A stretch of DNA of 64,000 nt from Trichoplax adhaerens (Eukaryota; Placozoa; Uniplacotomia; Trichoplacea; Trichoplacidae): assembly GCF_000150275.1 (NCBI RefSeq), contig NW_002060944.1:6298564-6362563 (forward strand). Direction: 5' to 3'. The notes under the pieces are model-generated. The model ran no database searches. It was given only the letters and a program-made list of their open reading frames with translations, and was not told where the DNA came from. How positions within the stretch are numbered: position 1 is the first letter of the stretch; the number at the start of each line of letters is the position of its first letter. Positions 40,627-53,265 of this stretch are shown one piece after another. The translations under genes were made by a program, and so were the position numbers.

Positions 40627-42356
40627 TATATTACTGTACTTTACTGTAAAATTTTTAGAATCGTATGTTTGCAATATAGCATTACACAATTGATTGCAAA
40701 CAACGCTGTGTATACCGATATGTGATAGCTATCATGGAGTAAATATGTTAGACTATAAAAAGTAATACAGGTATCCTTATGCTATTATCTCCTCTGCTTT
40801 TACGGTAAATGTCATTTTCATTTTCTTGTCACTGTGCATAATGAGTGATATCAGTTAATTTTTTTTATCTTTGAGCGGTGTACATCTAGTGTATTACTAT
40901 AGTAGTTAACATTCACCATGATGTTTCTCGTAAGTTGATTACAATCATATTCACCACTTTTACCTATCGCACACTCGCGCGTAACTCTACGTACAGCATG
41001 TGCACGTAAATCAAATCTTAGTTTAATCTGATAAGGGATATCAGAATATTGTAATTTCGGAAAAGCGAAATTTAAAAAAAACTTTTTTGGTGAAATTTGC
41101 ATACCTTGATGTTGTTATTAGAGTTCTACGAGTTATAAGTTAAAAAGGTTGATGCGTTGTCATTAATGTGTACGAGTGACTCAATTTACTGTCAGTAACT
41201 GTATTCGCGTACTGAGTCGAAACGAGCAAGCGATACATCCAGACTTCTTGTCTGATTATGCAATATAGACGTACAGCCCAGTACGCGTTGGATGCATAGC
41301 CTAAAAACTTTTTGCCTTATGATAGATTAAATATCTAAAATTAAGTACTTTTAATAGAATAATCTACGTGAATTGCAAATTCATTGCAATTTTTTTTTCT
41401 TATAGATCTATTTTATTTATTTTATATAATGGTCATAGAAAATATAGTAAGGTATCATGGTCAGTAGCCACAATAGAAATACGCATCTATGGGGTACTGA
41501 CAATCTTCGTGAACTGTAATTAATTAGTAAACTTGCAAATTGTTTTTTAAAGCTATGTGCCTGTCAAACTATGACCGGCCCAGGCTGATAATTGTTTGCC
41601 CGATGAAAGCATCAATAAAAACAATAGGCTGAGCGATTAAAAACATTATATTTCCCACAAGTACCTCGCCAGTATTATTGTTGTTTTGTAATATAACATA
41701 CATACTCCATTGTTTTTATGTTGTAAAGCACATGTAAAACAAGTTTAACCTGTCATTCATCCCTGTCAATTACAATTACGTATTGTTAACGTTGTAGTTG
41801 ACCGGGACTCCGTGTTGTTACTGTAAATGGTACATTACTAGTGTATGACCATATGGCCATGATGACTATGACAGACAGTATGACATACTATTCTATAGTT
41901 ATGGTTTCTATGGTCACGGCGCATGCGTTTTTACGCTCAAGCATTAGACAGTAGGATTGCGTTTACAGTACTGTACTGTAAGTGTTATGACCAGGTTATG
42001 ACTTGGCTTGTACAGTACTTTTACAGAATGCGAATGGTCAACACATGGTACTTAGTACTGAGGGAGTACTGGACGCAGAATTTTTTCCTAGTATGAAAAA
42101 ATTGTGACAATACCTTTGAAAAGATCCATAGCACAGTACAAACTACAAAGTGTAAAATGACTGTCAAGATGATAGTGTGCGGTAGTCTGCTTTGCTAGTT
42201 CCAAATATTCAGTATATATTATTCTTAAGATTCTTTATCCTCCACTTTATACATACTAGTGAATTTTTCTTTTATGGTTGAGACCATTAATTGAAGTGAA
42301 AAAATTGTTTTTTTATTCGATACGTGTGATACGATACGCTACGATTTTCTCCTTTG

Positions 42357-42765
42357 TACTGTACAGTACAGTACAGTATAGTGTACCTGTATTGAAAACT
42401 CTTGGACGGACAGATGCTATCAACCTCATCTCGTTACCAAACACTGCGCTATGGCGGTACTTTAGTAAGCAGACGGTAGATTTTGAATTGACTGATGATA
42501 TCTAAATTAAAGTAATATTACGTTGAATCTTATTATTTGTTACAGAGTTCTGCTTGAAAAAGTTATATAGAAGATTGTAAATGCTATTTAAATTAATACC
42601 TGTGATTTAGAAAACAGAAATGGAAAATCCATAGTAAGTAGTCATTTTTCGATATTTACGACCTCATTTGGTAAGAAAAGTCCACCTGTCCGAGGGAGTG
42701 ATCAGTCCAGGTCTTGTTCTAGTGGTCTACTGTACAGTACAGTGTACACTGTACAGTACATGTAC
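42357..42765. repeat. TACTG/CAGTA pentamer clusters in the ZF-B/ZF-C spacer
   Basis: Two dense runs, near 42357-42385 and 42728-42765, at the edges of about 400 bases of other sequence. The second contains an 18-base perfect palindrome, GTACAGTGTACACTGTAC. Confidence 0.75.
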
Positions 42766-43390
42766 TCGTATGTAATGTACTGTTTTAGGGTTCAACAGTC
42801 GATTCGATTTGTCGAATCTGGTTATTATTCGATTCGGTTCGAGAGTTTGTATGTAGAATGTGATTAATTTGAAAATTTAAATCGAAGTTTTTTGTAGTGT
42901 TCGATACGTACTGTAAGTGAAATGTACCGTAAAAAAATGTACTATAGGTTTTGATCATAAAGGTAAGAGAACCTCTATCTCTATGGATTTGATTGCTGTT
43001 GTGTTGACCACTGTTACGGCGGCGTGACTTGTATGCTGGTTGAACCGACCGTACATGTACCAGTGACTGTTGGTTTGTATTAGAATTTCAAAGAAAATGA
43101 AATAACTTAATGCTGCAGTAAAAATTAATAGAAACATCGAGAGCCAATTACTCAAGGTTGTAATGATCTATTTATGTGGAATTTGAGCCGAATTTAATGT
43201 AAATGCCTTGAAAATTTAAAAGATCTAAACTTTCAACCAGAGAGCTCACCACGCCCCTGAAATAGTGGTCTTAAAGCAACATCAGTACATTTTTACTTTA
43301 CTGTACTTGTACTGTATGTGCGCAGAACCACGGAGCACGGTTCGAACTCAGTCCAATTTCGAGCCGCACTAGAAACATTACCATGGCGGA

Positions 43391-43680
43391 GTAAAGAGAA
43401 AGAGAGGGACTAGGAAGCCATTTTCAGTACAAAATAATATCGAGGCTAATCATTTTCCCGGTCATTCCGTTAAATGGTAGCAATGAATTCATCTATTATA
43501 CTGCACAAAATCAACTTCGCAGCATGTTTGCAGCTAATTTAGATGCGAATATTGGACAGTACACTAAAGTGTACCACTGTAGACGTGCGATATAGTTGAA
43601 ATGACTAGTAAAAATAACCAGCCTCCACATTATTAGTATAGTGAACGACCATTTCTTGTCCCTCTCTTTCCCTTTAGTAG
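43391..43680. mobile_element. inverted-repeat element, possible MITE
   Basis: The left arm (GTAAAGAGAAAGAGAGGGAC, from 43391) and the right arm (GTCCCTCTCTTTCCCTTTAG, to about 43678) are imperfect inverted complements. The likeness continues inward for about 12 bases (AGGAAGCCATTT against AGAAATGGTC read on the other strand). Total length is about 290 bases with no coding capacity. Target-site duplication was not established. A further nested inverted repeat (AGTCCCTGA / TCAGGGACT) lies just to the right, ending near 43750. Confidence 0.5.
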
Positions 43681-44153
43681 TCCCTGACACTACATACTAT
43701 GGAGGGGAGAAAAAAATAGAGTTCTAAAAAATCAGGGACTTACTACTAAGAAGTTCTTAAGACGGACCGACAACAGGTGTAGCGGTACTCTTATGAACTA
43801 TGAATCATAGGGTATTATTACAGGACTTTATTGGACTTTATACCACTATGACACAGCAACTACAAAGTGCCGAAAGATAAAGGCAAAATAATACAAATAT
43901 CATGTGATAAGTTAAAACAAAGAACAAAGATGGCGTTGTATTCCTTTGATCTATTTCCGAAACACTCCAGATCTAGAATAAACAATAGTAGACTATTCAT
44001 CATTGTTAAGTAATTTAACCCGTATTTCGAGATAGCACTCCACTAGCGACTGTATTCAGTACGCAGGGCTGTATGCTGTACTATACTGTATTGTAGATTT
44101 ATTACGAAAAACTTTGAAGATAGTATAGAGACTTAAATTAGCACCCGATTTCA

Positions 44154-44318
44154 ATGGATATACCACCTTACTTGTTACCTATACTACTTAGTACAGTACT
44201 ATGCAAATGTTTATCATACACGGTTCCTGACGTAGATAATTACAATATCAAAACTCGAATTGCATACATCCACGATATCGTTCAATGTTATCAAGCACTA
44301 GGATTGGCACTATCTTAA
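44154..44318 (+). other. 54-codon open frame with signal-peptide-like start
   Basis: From an ATG, a short N-terminal part is followed by a hydrophobic stretch (LLPILLSTVLCKCL) and then a polar tail ending in QALGLALS. It could be a small secreted peptide, a first exon, or chance. Open frames of this length are common in AT-rich DNA, so support is weak. Confidence 0.15.
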
Positions 44319-47300
44319 CTCCTTTACGCAATTATGAACTTGATACACAATTTAGATAGATAAACGTCAAAGTTTTTATCTTCAATCTTAGTTAAGTAAA
44401 ATTTAAAATTCAAACACGCAGGTCTTTGTAATCCACTGATGCAACGCCCATTTGCTCGTTGGAATATTGCAGTCGTTTTAGATTGTTCTCTTTATCACTA
44501 CGATATATGAGAATAGCCTTACACGTAAGTTTCGTTCTACCGCTAACATATCACTTGAAATAAAATCATGGGTCATTACGGAATCAGCTTTCGGTATGTC
44601 AAGAACCTGATTATCGAGTATCAGATGATGTTACATCATTGGAGTTCTCAATACTACATTTTAATGAATTCATTAGTTCGTTGTCTCGAAGGCTTCTTAC
44701 TATCACAAACGCTATACAGATTTGAAAACTTTCTTGGATATTATCTTTCCATCTCATGCCAAATAGCATAAAAGAAATAAATTTAGTAATTCTTAAACTT
44801 TATCTGACGTAATTACCTTATTATCAAAATTAAGATTACAAAATATACTCGTATGTCAGAGTATAGCTCCACGTACTCGTGCACTAAATGAGGCTTTTTA
44901 TTGTGTCGAAAGGATATCCATTCAAATATTAAAAATGTTTATGCTATAGGTGAAGAGCTCCTTAAATTGGCAATTTTGATTATCTTAAAAGCTGTTAATG
45001 TCTACCATGTCAACAATTTGTTGATACTTTCGATACTATTCATGGCTATTAAGGTATTAAATAATACCAGTATCAATTTCTAGGTCATCTACAGTAAATG
45101 TATCACTACTCACAAGGGTTTGGTACTAGTCCGCTTAAACTCTATAAATTTCAGGTACGTAACAATAGTCCCTGATGAACATTGTATTGTATTAACAGTC
45201 TTCACAGTTAATTAACACTGTACTGCAGCTCGTGTATGTAGCTGTGGTATGGCGATAAGTTCCGTTTAAGTCTACGTAATGGTATCTTTCAATATCCTCT
45301 CTGATATTTCTAATGACAAGTATGCTATCAGTGCTGTTAATTATCGTCAGGAATTTAAGGGGAAATTGATAGACCATTTGACCGATATGATGACATATAA
45401 ATGATTGTAACTGGTCTAGACTTTCGTTCAATCTAATCTTACCATTGAACCAATTTTAGTCAAGTGAAAAACATGAGTTTAGGGTAATATATGAGTATGT
45501 ATACTTATATCCTTAAGCGTTTATACGATCTGATCAATCCAATACGACAATATGTTCGATATTCATATTTCTGTTTAGTATTATCGGACTAACCTGCAAT
45601 GTTTCTGCTTGATGATTTTTCGATCATAAATATTAAAGATGGCTATCGTCACACCGTACCTTTCTTTACCGCCATTTTTTTTTCTTTTTCGTTATAATAG
45701 TATAAGCGAAATCAGAGATGAATGTCGTAAAGCATAACCGCCTAGTATCGTATCTGCTAACAAAATTAACGATATATCTAACGTAAGAATTAAAATAAAA
45801 TTTGGCAGCTTCTCAAGTGTTAGACGATAAAGTTGACTGACAATGTGTTAATAAGTTTCAGATACAATTAAAAATGTTAGCATGAGAAATAAGCTCGTGC
45901 TATCAAGACGTTATTCATGTAAAATTTATAACTATACATGCAAACCATCAAACTATGTCTTAACATAAATTAAATTCTCACAGAAATATTGTAATTGTGC
46001 AAAATTAATAGATGTTAGCGAATAAAAAAGATTGATCAAGTTCTTAGTCAGGAACGAAATAAATCGAAGTTTTCAGCCTTGATAGTTCTTACACTAGTGA
46101 TCAGATGAAGTGTAATACATCACTTTCTAGAAAACATACATTGATGTATTTCTCTTTTTCTTGTGTAGATCATACTGTAAACTGCATATTGTACGCTAGT
46201 AATAGTAGTAAGCGTTATGTCATCCTAGGATGATCAATTGAAGAAACATAACTTCCTAAAATAAAATTCCAAATGATAAAATACCAATTCTAATCTTTCT
46301 AGAATTACATTAACGAATAAATTATACTGTATATTTACGTAAGGCAAGCTTCATCTTCAAAGGACAGCCAGCTAATAATTCCCAAAGTATAAAGACAATT
46401 TGAATATTTTTCGTGAGAGCCTTACAGGCTGATTACGTGCACGGAATGCTTAAAAATAGTAAAATAAAGAGAAGAGATGTTTCCCAGACAATTATAACAA
46501 TACATAGAGAAATTATGACATGAGTAAACTTGCTGCTTAGTGATTACTGCTAACAATACGTAAACGATCATCTGACCCTGACGCTGTAACGGCTTCTCTA
46601 CAGTGTGTATGTACTACTATCAATAATAAATTCTTTAAAATAATATTCATAGCCAAGAATATCAATTCACTAACAATATTATCACAAACTTTTTGGATTA
46701 AATACCAATTAATATTTCATAGATTTTCCTTTAATCAAGAAAAGGTAGCATGCCAATCTAGATAGATTGTACGTGTAAACAATATCTGATAAAAACTTCT
46801 GTAAATACTTTGCGTTAAATAAGCAAAGAAAGTTTACTGAAAACATACTAAGCTGTCGCAATAAATCCTATACAGACTATAGGATTGAACAGGTCAAATT
46901 ATTGACTATCTACTACTGGTACAAATTACTAAAGAACTTTTTGCTCACTCTCAGTGAGATGATCTTTGTCCAGTGTTAAATAGCTTATTGTTTCTGGTCG
47001 TCGTTTATGCTAAATTAACAACGTGACTTTCTAATGTTGTTAGAGGCTCCATGAGTACAACAGCGATGTAATTTTTTTCAATTAACTACTTAAAGTATCT
47101 CACTAATATACATAATCGAATAAAAATGTTGTCTTACTTGGATTGAGGCATTATCGAACAACTACGGCTGGATACCAATTTCAACTGAATAATTAGTTGA
47201 CCTCGACATAAAATAGCGCCAACGGTATGAAATGACAATCAAACCAACGAAAGCTTGCTGCAATCCTGTAGACTGAATTTTACTATGATCAAGTGATAAA

Positions 47301-50300
47301 TAAATTAATTAGAGCATGTCTGAACTTTAGACTGGTCGTTAGTTATAGTCTAAAGTAAAACATCCAGATTACATAACTGTTGACCAGTTCTCTAAGGCAA
47401 ATTTGCACAACATGTTAATAAATATTTCACAAATTAGAAGCTAAACGCTGATTTATTATTAAATAAAAAATGAACTTCATAACAGAAAATATTGATCCTT
47501 ATGATCTCTTTGATACCGATATTTGTCTCCATGATTAAATTTAGTAATTATCTTCAAGAAATAGACTCGTATACCTTTTCATTGTATTCAGACACTAAAA
47601 ATGTGATTATAGCTCAAAATTCACAGCGACATTTGATAAAGCAGTTTTGATCGTGAATGCAGCAGAGTAGTGCCTTTGTGTAAGAAAAAATTATTCACAC
47701 CAATTAATAGAATCTAGTTTAAAATTATTATACACTTATTGGCACTACCATACAATACGAGTACTCTAGAAGCTCACTACGACATCAAATTAAAAACTAT
47801 ATCAGCTTTCATCTATTTAAATTCGCATATACGTCGATTTTGATGCTTCATAAATGTACAGTACGTTTATCTCTGCTTTTCATGATCATAATTATCAACC
47901 TTTACTCACAATTGTTAGTACATCCATAATTATTAAGTTACCTTCTCCGATATTGCAATAACTTCTTATCAATTCTTTTATCGTATACTTTGTTACAATG
48001 AAATACACCATTTTAAAGGCATGAACAGCATTCATAGCTGTAAAGATAAAATTAATTACAAGCGTAATAAGAAAGTGGTAACCCTACATCGGTTAATGTA
48101 TAAAGCTACAGAATCTCATAAGAATCGTTTACTAACGAAAAATGGGAAAAATTTATGTTTTCCTCAAACGAATTAGTGGAAAAGTTCATTCAGTTGCATA
48201 ATACACTCAATAGTATCATTGAATGTTAACTTTTCAAAATGAAATGTTTTATATAGCAACGATGCCGAATATTAAAGAGTTTTTTTTATAAAGAATGATC
48301 ATAAAAAATTTATGCAAGATATTACTAGCGTTCTTCTAAGCTCAAATTATAAAACTTTAAAAACAGTTTAGTTATTGTACTCTTAAGGTATAAATCTTAC
48401 CTAGTTCTATTTTCTTTGCTAAAATATTTCGGTCCATTAAAGACACTTTTTCATTGCCTACATGTTAATATACTTATCGAAAAATTAATTAATGTACAAC
48501 TTAAGAATTTTCATTCACCTTTATTTATATTACTTCGCTATCTTGATTAGGCCTTCGAGGTGATACTGTAAGTAATTCCTAACTTAGATTGTAATTTTAA
48601 ATTAAAGAATACCATGTTTAATTACAGTAATGCATTGAGTCTTTTAATTAACGGCAGCTAAGTAAATATGTGATCACCAAAAACAACCGATTTCGTACCA
48701 ATTGTAACCATCATTCTCTTTAGTGAACATCGCAACCCAATCGTACTTTAATCATCTCGACGGCCGGAATCTAGTGAATAATGATCATGATCGATGCACC
48801 CAAATTGTATGATATTTGCACTTAGTAAATCAGCGATATTGTCAATATTAAACTCACTCATACTCAAGCTACTTCGGTTTGATTTAAGATTTCAGCCAGT
48901 GTATTGAGCATTAACGTTCTAAGATAGTTTCTCGCTATGATTTGTTAGAAAGTGAAGTAGTTTAAATCTTCTGGCTGCAAGACTGAAAAAATCTATGAAT
49001 TTACGTTAGATAGCTCCTACAAGTCGAGTATATGTATGGTAATTGTCGTATATGTTAATGTAAGTAATGATTTTTCGTAATTGGATAATCACGGTTCGTC
49101 ATTGAACATTACTTGTGTTGAAAACGTGAAATAAACATTTTCTAGCGGTAAATGCATAGAATAGCTGCTATAGGGCTATTGCACAGTAATAATGACTATC
49201 GAATGAAGATAAACTAACACTATAAGCAAACAGACCAATCATAAAGAAGATATTACACAACTTAAAGCTGTCTTATATTATGATACAGGACTAGCATTGT
49301 ACAATTATAGCTGCAAACAATAGAGCTAGTATACGGTTCATTAGTTGACATTATTTTTCGTTGATATATACATGAGCCGTATAAATATTCAGCACAATAC
49401 AATCATTTATATACAGTATATACATTACCTTAGTCAGTTAGATATTGTAATACAACTTATGTTTAATAAGAATTTACATGAAAATGAAAATGAACTAGAG
49501 CGCACTACAACGTACCGCGTTTACTCATAATAATTTATAATAGAGCGCTACTACGGGTACATATGTAATCGAGTAATTTTTTGTAACAGTAAGTGTGCTG
49601 CTTAGACTATATTTGCAACTTTCCATGTCGGATCGCACAATTCGGTCTTAGCAGTAATAAATTCACAACCATTTTCCAAGTTTCAAACATGGAAAGAAAA
49701 GAGAGTAAACTAACCTGACCAGCTGGATTCAAATTAAAAGTGTAGTTTATTTTGCTATGACACTCGTGGTTTTATATTTTCAATTTGCAAATTATACAAC
49801 AGGTGGAAAATGCACGCGTAAGTTCCATCTATATCGACACAGGATTATTGAAAAAATGAACAACAGATGGATTATTATATTACATACGAAATATGTCAGT
49901 CTAAGAAATGAAATTGTACAGTGATATCAATATGTCTGTTAAGGTAATTTAACGATAGGTAGAAAGTAGTAAAATTTTTAATATATGATCTATGATACGC
50001 ATATGTTAAATAAATATTATTTATATACTTTTTTAAGTTGTTCTAATAACCAATTGTCTTATTGGATTGCAATGACTATATTTTCTATACAAGTTACTAC
50101 CTAAACACCATCCTCAATTTTAATTACTACGATCAGACCATATCGGAATAAAAATTAATTATTACAATCTTTTCTAAAGAGAAATTTGCGTTTTACTCAT
50201 ATTGATTCCCCAATAGAGTCTTCAATTACAAATATATAGCATAGGTTTTAAGAATATAATCGATATTTTATAACATTTGCAGTACTACAGGATAACTTAG

Positions 50301-50779
50301 CAAGTAATATTAGAACAATAATAGTATTCAGAAGAGAAGAAAGGTTTCTTTGTGAATATTTTCATTAATTGTAAAATTTAAAGCGCGGACATTTAAAACG
50401 CTTTAATCGAGTAAACTTTAGTTTAGAGTAAGCTAGTTTCACTGCGTAACTGAATTTATGACTGATTTAGTTCGAAAAGAGAGAGATTAGAATGTATACA
50501 CAAGATGTGTTCCAACTATTTCAGGCTAGTCTCGATGCGTAGTTTACAATTTAATCGTCCATTTGAGTTTTTCGATGAGTAACGTAGTTTTAATGTCGAT
50601 GCATATGCTAATGTTAAGAGTCGATGTCACTTATTTCTCGTTCAAGCATACTTGACTAACTAATGATGATTATAGCATTAAAATAGAAGATGATACCTAC
50701 GGGTATGAGTCATGAAGTGATGTCATTGTTTGATTACTGTGATATATAAGCGTAAGTCCGCTCTATTCTTCTCTACAAA

Positions 50780-52375
50780 TTATGGATTTTCGGCATCTCT
50801 TGAATGAATTCTGAAGTGGATTTTAAGATGATAACTCTGAGAAAAGGATTTTCCACACGTTGAACACTTGTAGGGCCTTTCACGAGTATGGATTCTTTTA
50901 TGACGCGTTAAACTGTAGGATCGTGTGAAAACCTTAAGACATATATTACAGCGGTACGTTTTATTGCTTGTGCTACTTGCCAATTGAAAATATGGGAAAC
51001 TTTCTTGAGTATGACGAACTTGTACGGGTGCGTATACCGGAGCAGGAAAAATATTTGGCAATTGATAGCAGTATGTGACAGGTAGCATATTTACTGCAAA
51101 CTGCTGCGTGGCAATGGTATCAGAGGGAGCTGATGATGCTATTTGAGATGGGACAGATGATGCAAGGTTACCTTCAGCACTAACCTGTGTGTAATTCACA
51201 TTATGCGCAACATTCCTGGCTAATGGATTTGACCCTCCTACATTTGATGACAAGACTGTTTTATAATTACTTAAATTGGTATCATTTGAAATTTTAATTG
51301 TTGTTCCTTGTGACGAATCTCGTGCACTTTCAACATCACTACCAATGGATGTGGTTGAACTTTCGAGTAATTCATTACTAGCATTTAATAATGTTGCTTC
51401 AGTTTCATCTGTAGGCGAGCTTAAGATACGTTTTACAGAAAAGCTGATCTTAGTGTTAGTCTTAGTAGTATTCATAGTTAATGTAGTATCCTTGTCTAAG
51501 TTCAAGCATAAAGTGTTACGATTGTTGATTCTGGATGATCGTTTCTGCTTTTCAAATGTACCTTCTGCTACCAATTGATTACTCCCAGATCGAGACGTGG
51601 TTAAAATTGCTACAGAGTCAATGTCGCTGCTATCGCTAGAAGATTCTCTAAATGATCCTTGGCGATGTTGTCTCTTATCGAGTCCTGAAGTAGGTAGTGA
51701 AGAAGTAATAGCTGCATTTTTTGCAGTTGGCAGCTCCATGTCGTCTCTGCTACAGCCTGCTACTGGACTATCACCTCTTAACAACGCAGACACGTTGCGG
51801 CTGGTTGTAATCTCACTATCATTGCTATCTTGCTTGATAATATTGCTTACGCATTTGTCACGGTTATTGCGTATGAAAGATGGAGTTAGGTTATCGTCTG
51901 ATTGTGGAGTTCCAGATTGATTTCCGTCCCTTTCCAAAGGTTTATCGTTATAATAGATGTATCCCTTATTAGTCGACGATATACTGGTATGTCTTCGGAA
52001 TTGGTGCAATTCTAATATAATTGCAGCATAAACAGCGATCATATTGGTACAATAAGAGGGCAATGATAAATCTTCGTCGGCGGAGTTGAAAATTTTGTGT
52101 AGAAATTCCGTCAACCAAAATGTCATCTGGGATATAATTTCATCTATAGCAAAATTAGTTTTGCCAGTATCAAATACTGTTGACTTTTTTGATGCCGGAT
52201 GAACAGGCAAATCTCCAAGCATTTCCCAAATAATTTTAAGATGAGACTTAGATAATTGCCCATAGCTAGCTGTATTATCTCTGATAACTTGAAGCAATTT
52301 GCAAAATAATTTACTGATTGTGTATTGATCTCCACCTATTTTAATCTGTCGCAGTATATTGACTATATTTTCCAT
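50780..52375 (-). CDS. ZF-C, intronless two-finger C2H2 protein
   Basis: A 531-residue protein in one exon on the minus strand, starting at the ATG at 52375-52373. Residues 1-125 are the shared helical domain, with SQMTFW placing Trp at 87. The middle is Ser/Asn/Thr-rich with several basic clusters. FSVKRIL at 312-318 is the eh1-like motif. A Pro-rich part with VYAPVQ lies before the fingers. Two C2H2 fingers fill 474-524, with helices RSYSLTR and QSYHLKI, and the linker is TRERP in place of TGEKP. The protein ends seven residues after the last His (SRDAENP). Finger 2 recognition residues are identical to ZF-B. It lies convergent to ZF-B, and its upstream side also carries a pentamer cluster. 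It is probably a nuclear DNA-binding repressor. Confidence 0.92.
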   Translation of the reverse strand: MENIVNILRQIKIGGDQYTISKLFCKLLQVIRDNTASYGQLSKSHLKIIWEMLGDLPVHPASKKSTVFDTGKTNFAIDEIISQMTFWLTEFLHKIFNSADEDLSLPSYCTNMIAVYAAIILELHQFRRHTSISSTNKGYIYYNDKPLERDGNQSGTPQSDDNLTPSFIRNNRDKCVSNIIKQDSNDSEITTSRNVSALLRGDSPVAGCSRDDMELPTAKNAAITSSLPTSGLDKRQHRQGSFRESSSDSSDIDSVAILTTSRSGSNQLVAEGTFEKQKRSSRINNRNTLCLNLDKDTTLTMNTTKTNTKISFSVKRILSSPTDETEATLLNASNELLESSTTSIGSDVESARDSSQGTTIKISNDTNLSNYKTVLSSNVGGSNPLARNVAHNVNYTQVSAEGNLASSVPSQIASSAPSDTIATQQFAVNMLPVTYCYQLPNIFPAPVYAPVQVRHTQESFPYFQLASSTSNKTYRCNICLKVFTRSYSLTRHKRIHTRERPYKCSTCGKSFSQSYHLKIHFRIHSRDAENP

Positions 52376-52613
52376 TTCGTTCAGTTGAAAAATCGAGACT
52401 TGTCAAATGTTCAAAATTCGTCACTGTTTGAACTGTAAATAAAAGTCAAGATTTTTAAATTACCTGGTAAACTACGTACTGTATTAGAGTTGCTGATCAC
52501 TGGTAATTCATAATAATAATAATGATAATAATATGCGTCAAATTAACTTCGTATGTAATTCATATTATTAATTACCAGCATGCGCACGTCTCCTAGTCAA
52601 TTAATTGTGAATG

Positions 52614-52631
52614 TTAGGGTTAGGGTTAGGG
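52614..52631. repeat. interstitial telomere repeat (TTAGGG)3
   Basis: Three perfect TTAGGG units directly followed by GTACACGTACTGTACAG, the start of the pentamer cluster upstream of ZF-C. Confidence 0.9.
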
Positions 52632-53265
52632 TACACGTACTGTACAGTGCAGTACAGTACAGTACAGTAGTGTACTGTACTTTCACAGCGTACTGTACAC
52701 TGTACTGTACAGTACAGTATAGTCAAACAGTTTAGGGACCAAGAGAAAATTTTCTCTTAGTAGGTCCAGTACTGTACAGTAGGACTCCCTACCGGGTTTA
52801 AGCGACGTTCACAACGAAGTCGTGTGGCGTCCAGATGTCCTTTCGTCCGCCGCCAGAACATTGAAGGCTACAGTATGTACTGTAAAGTACGTACTGTGTG
52901 TATCAAAGTATTTTGTCACTTTGAAAAGCATCAACCAGTGATCTTAATGAGCAAATACTGATTAAGAGTTGTTACATTCCATAGCATTTATCATTCTATT
53001 ATAGCTTTACTGTATTTTTAAAGAAAAATATTGCCCGAAAGTGACAAAATGTTATGGTACACAGTGTACTGCAAACTCTGGACAAAGCGGTCTTCATGAT
53101 CTGGTCCGATCCGATCCGGACCCTGGTCTACGGGATGCAAAGATGGGCCTACAGTACTATATTTCTAGTACTGTAATCCTTGATCCTGTACTGTACAGTT
53201 TACAGTATGAACTGACTAACTGTGAGTCAAGTACTGCTCTACAGTACAGTACTATACCCGTACTT
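52632..53265. repeat. TACTG/CAGTA pentamer cluster upstream of ZF-C
   Basis: Dense runs near 52640-52722, 52770-52782, 52871-52892, 53152-53175, 53187-53208 and 53236-53250, starting about 250 bases upstream of the ZF-C start codon. It contains an 18-base perfect palindrome AAGAGAAAATTTTCTCTT at 52742-52759 and a locally GC- and CpG-rich part near 52790-52865 that could be promoter DNA. Confidence 0.85.

Larger units (their letters stand above)
36800..50779. other. 14 kb spacer between convergent ZF-B and ZF-C
   Basis: Holds the 3' ends of both two-finger genes, scattered TACTG/CAGTA runs (most between 37700 and 43320), a telomere-like block at 40611-40626, a C9A11 junction, and an inverted-repeat element at 43391-43680. 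Several open frames of 55-85 codons lie between 44154 and 45431 but none has a recognisable motif. No tRNA or other RNA gene was recognised. Confidence 0.4.

Noticed and set aside
40851-41102. 83-codon minus frame with a CpG-rich core and splice-like edges near 40966-41031
   Set aside because: A possible 64-base exon could be drawn, but neighbouring frames are closed and no family was recognised.
43339-43349. GGTTCGAACTC, similar to a tRNA T-loop / B box
   Set aside because: Flanks do not form a T stem, and no A box, anticodon arm or acceptor stem fits on either strand.
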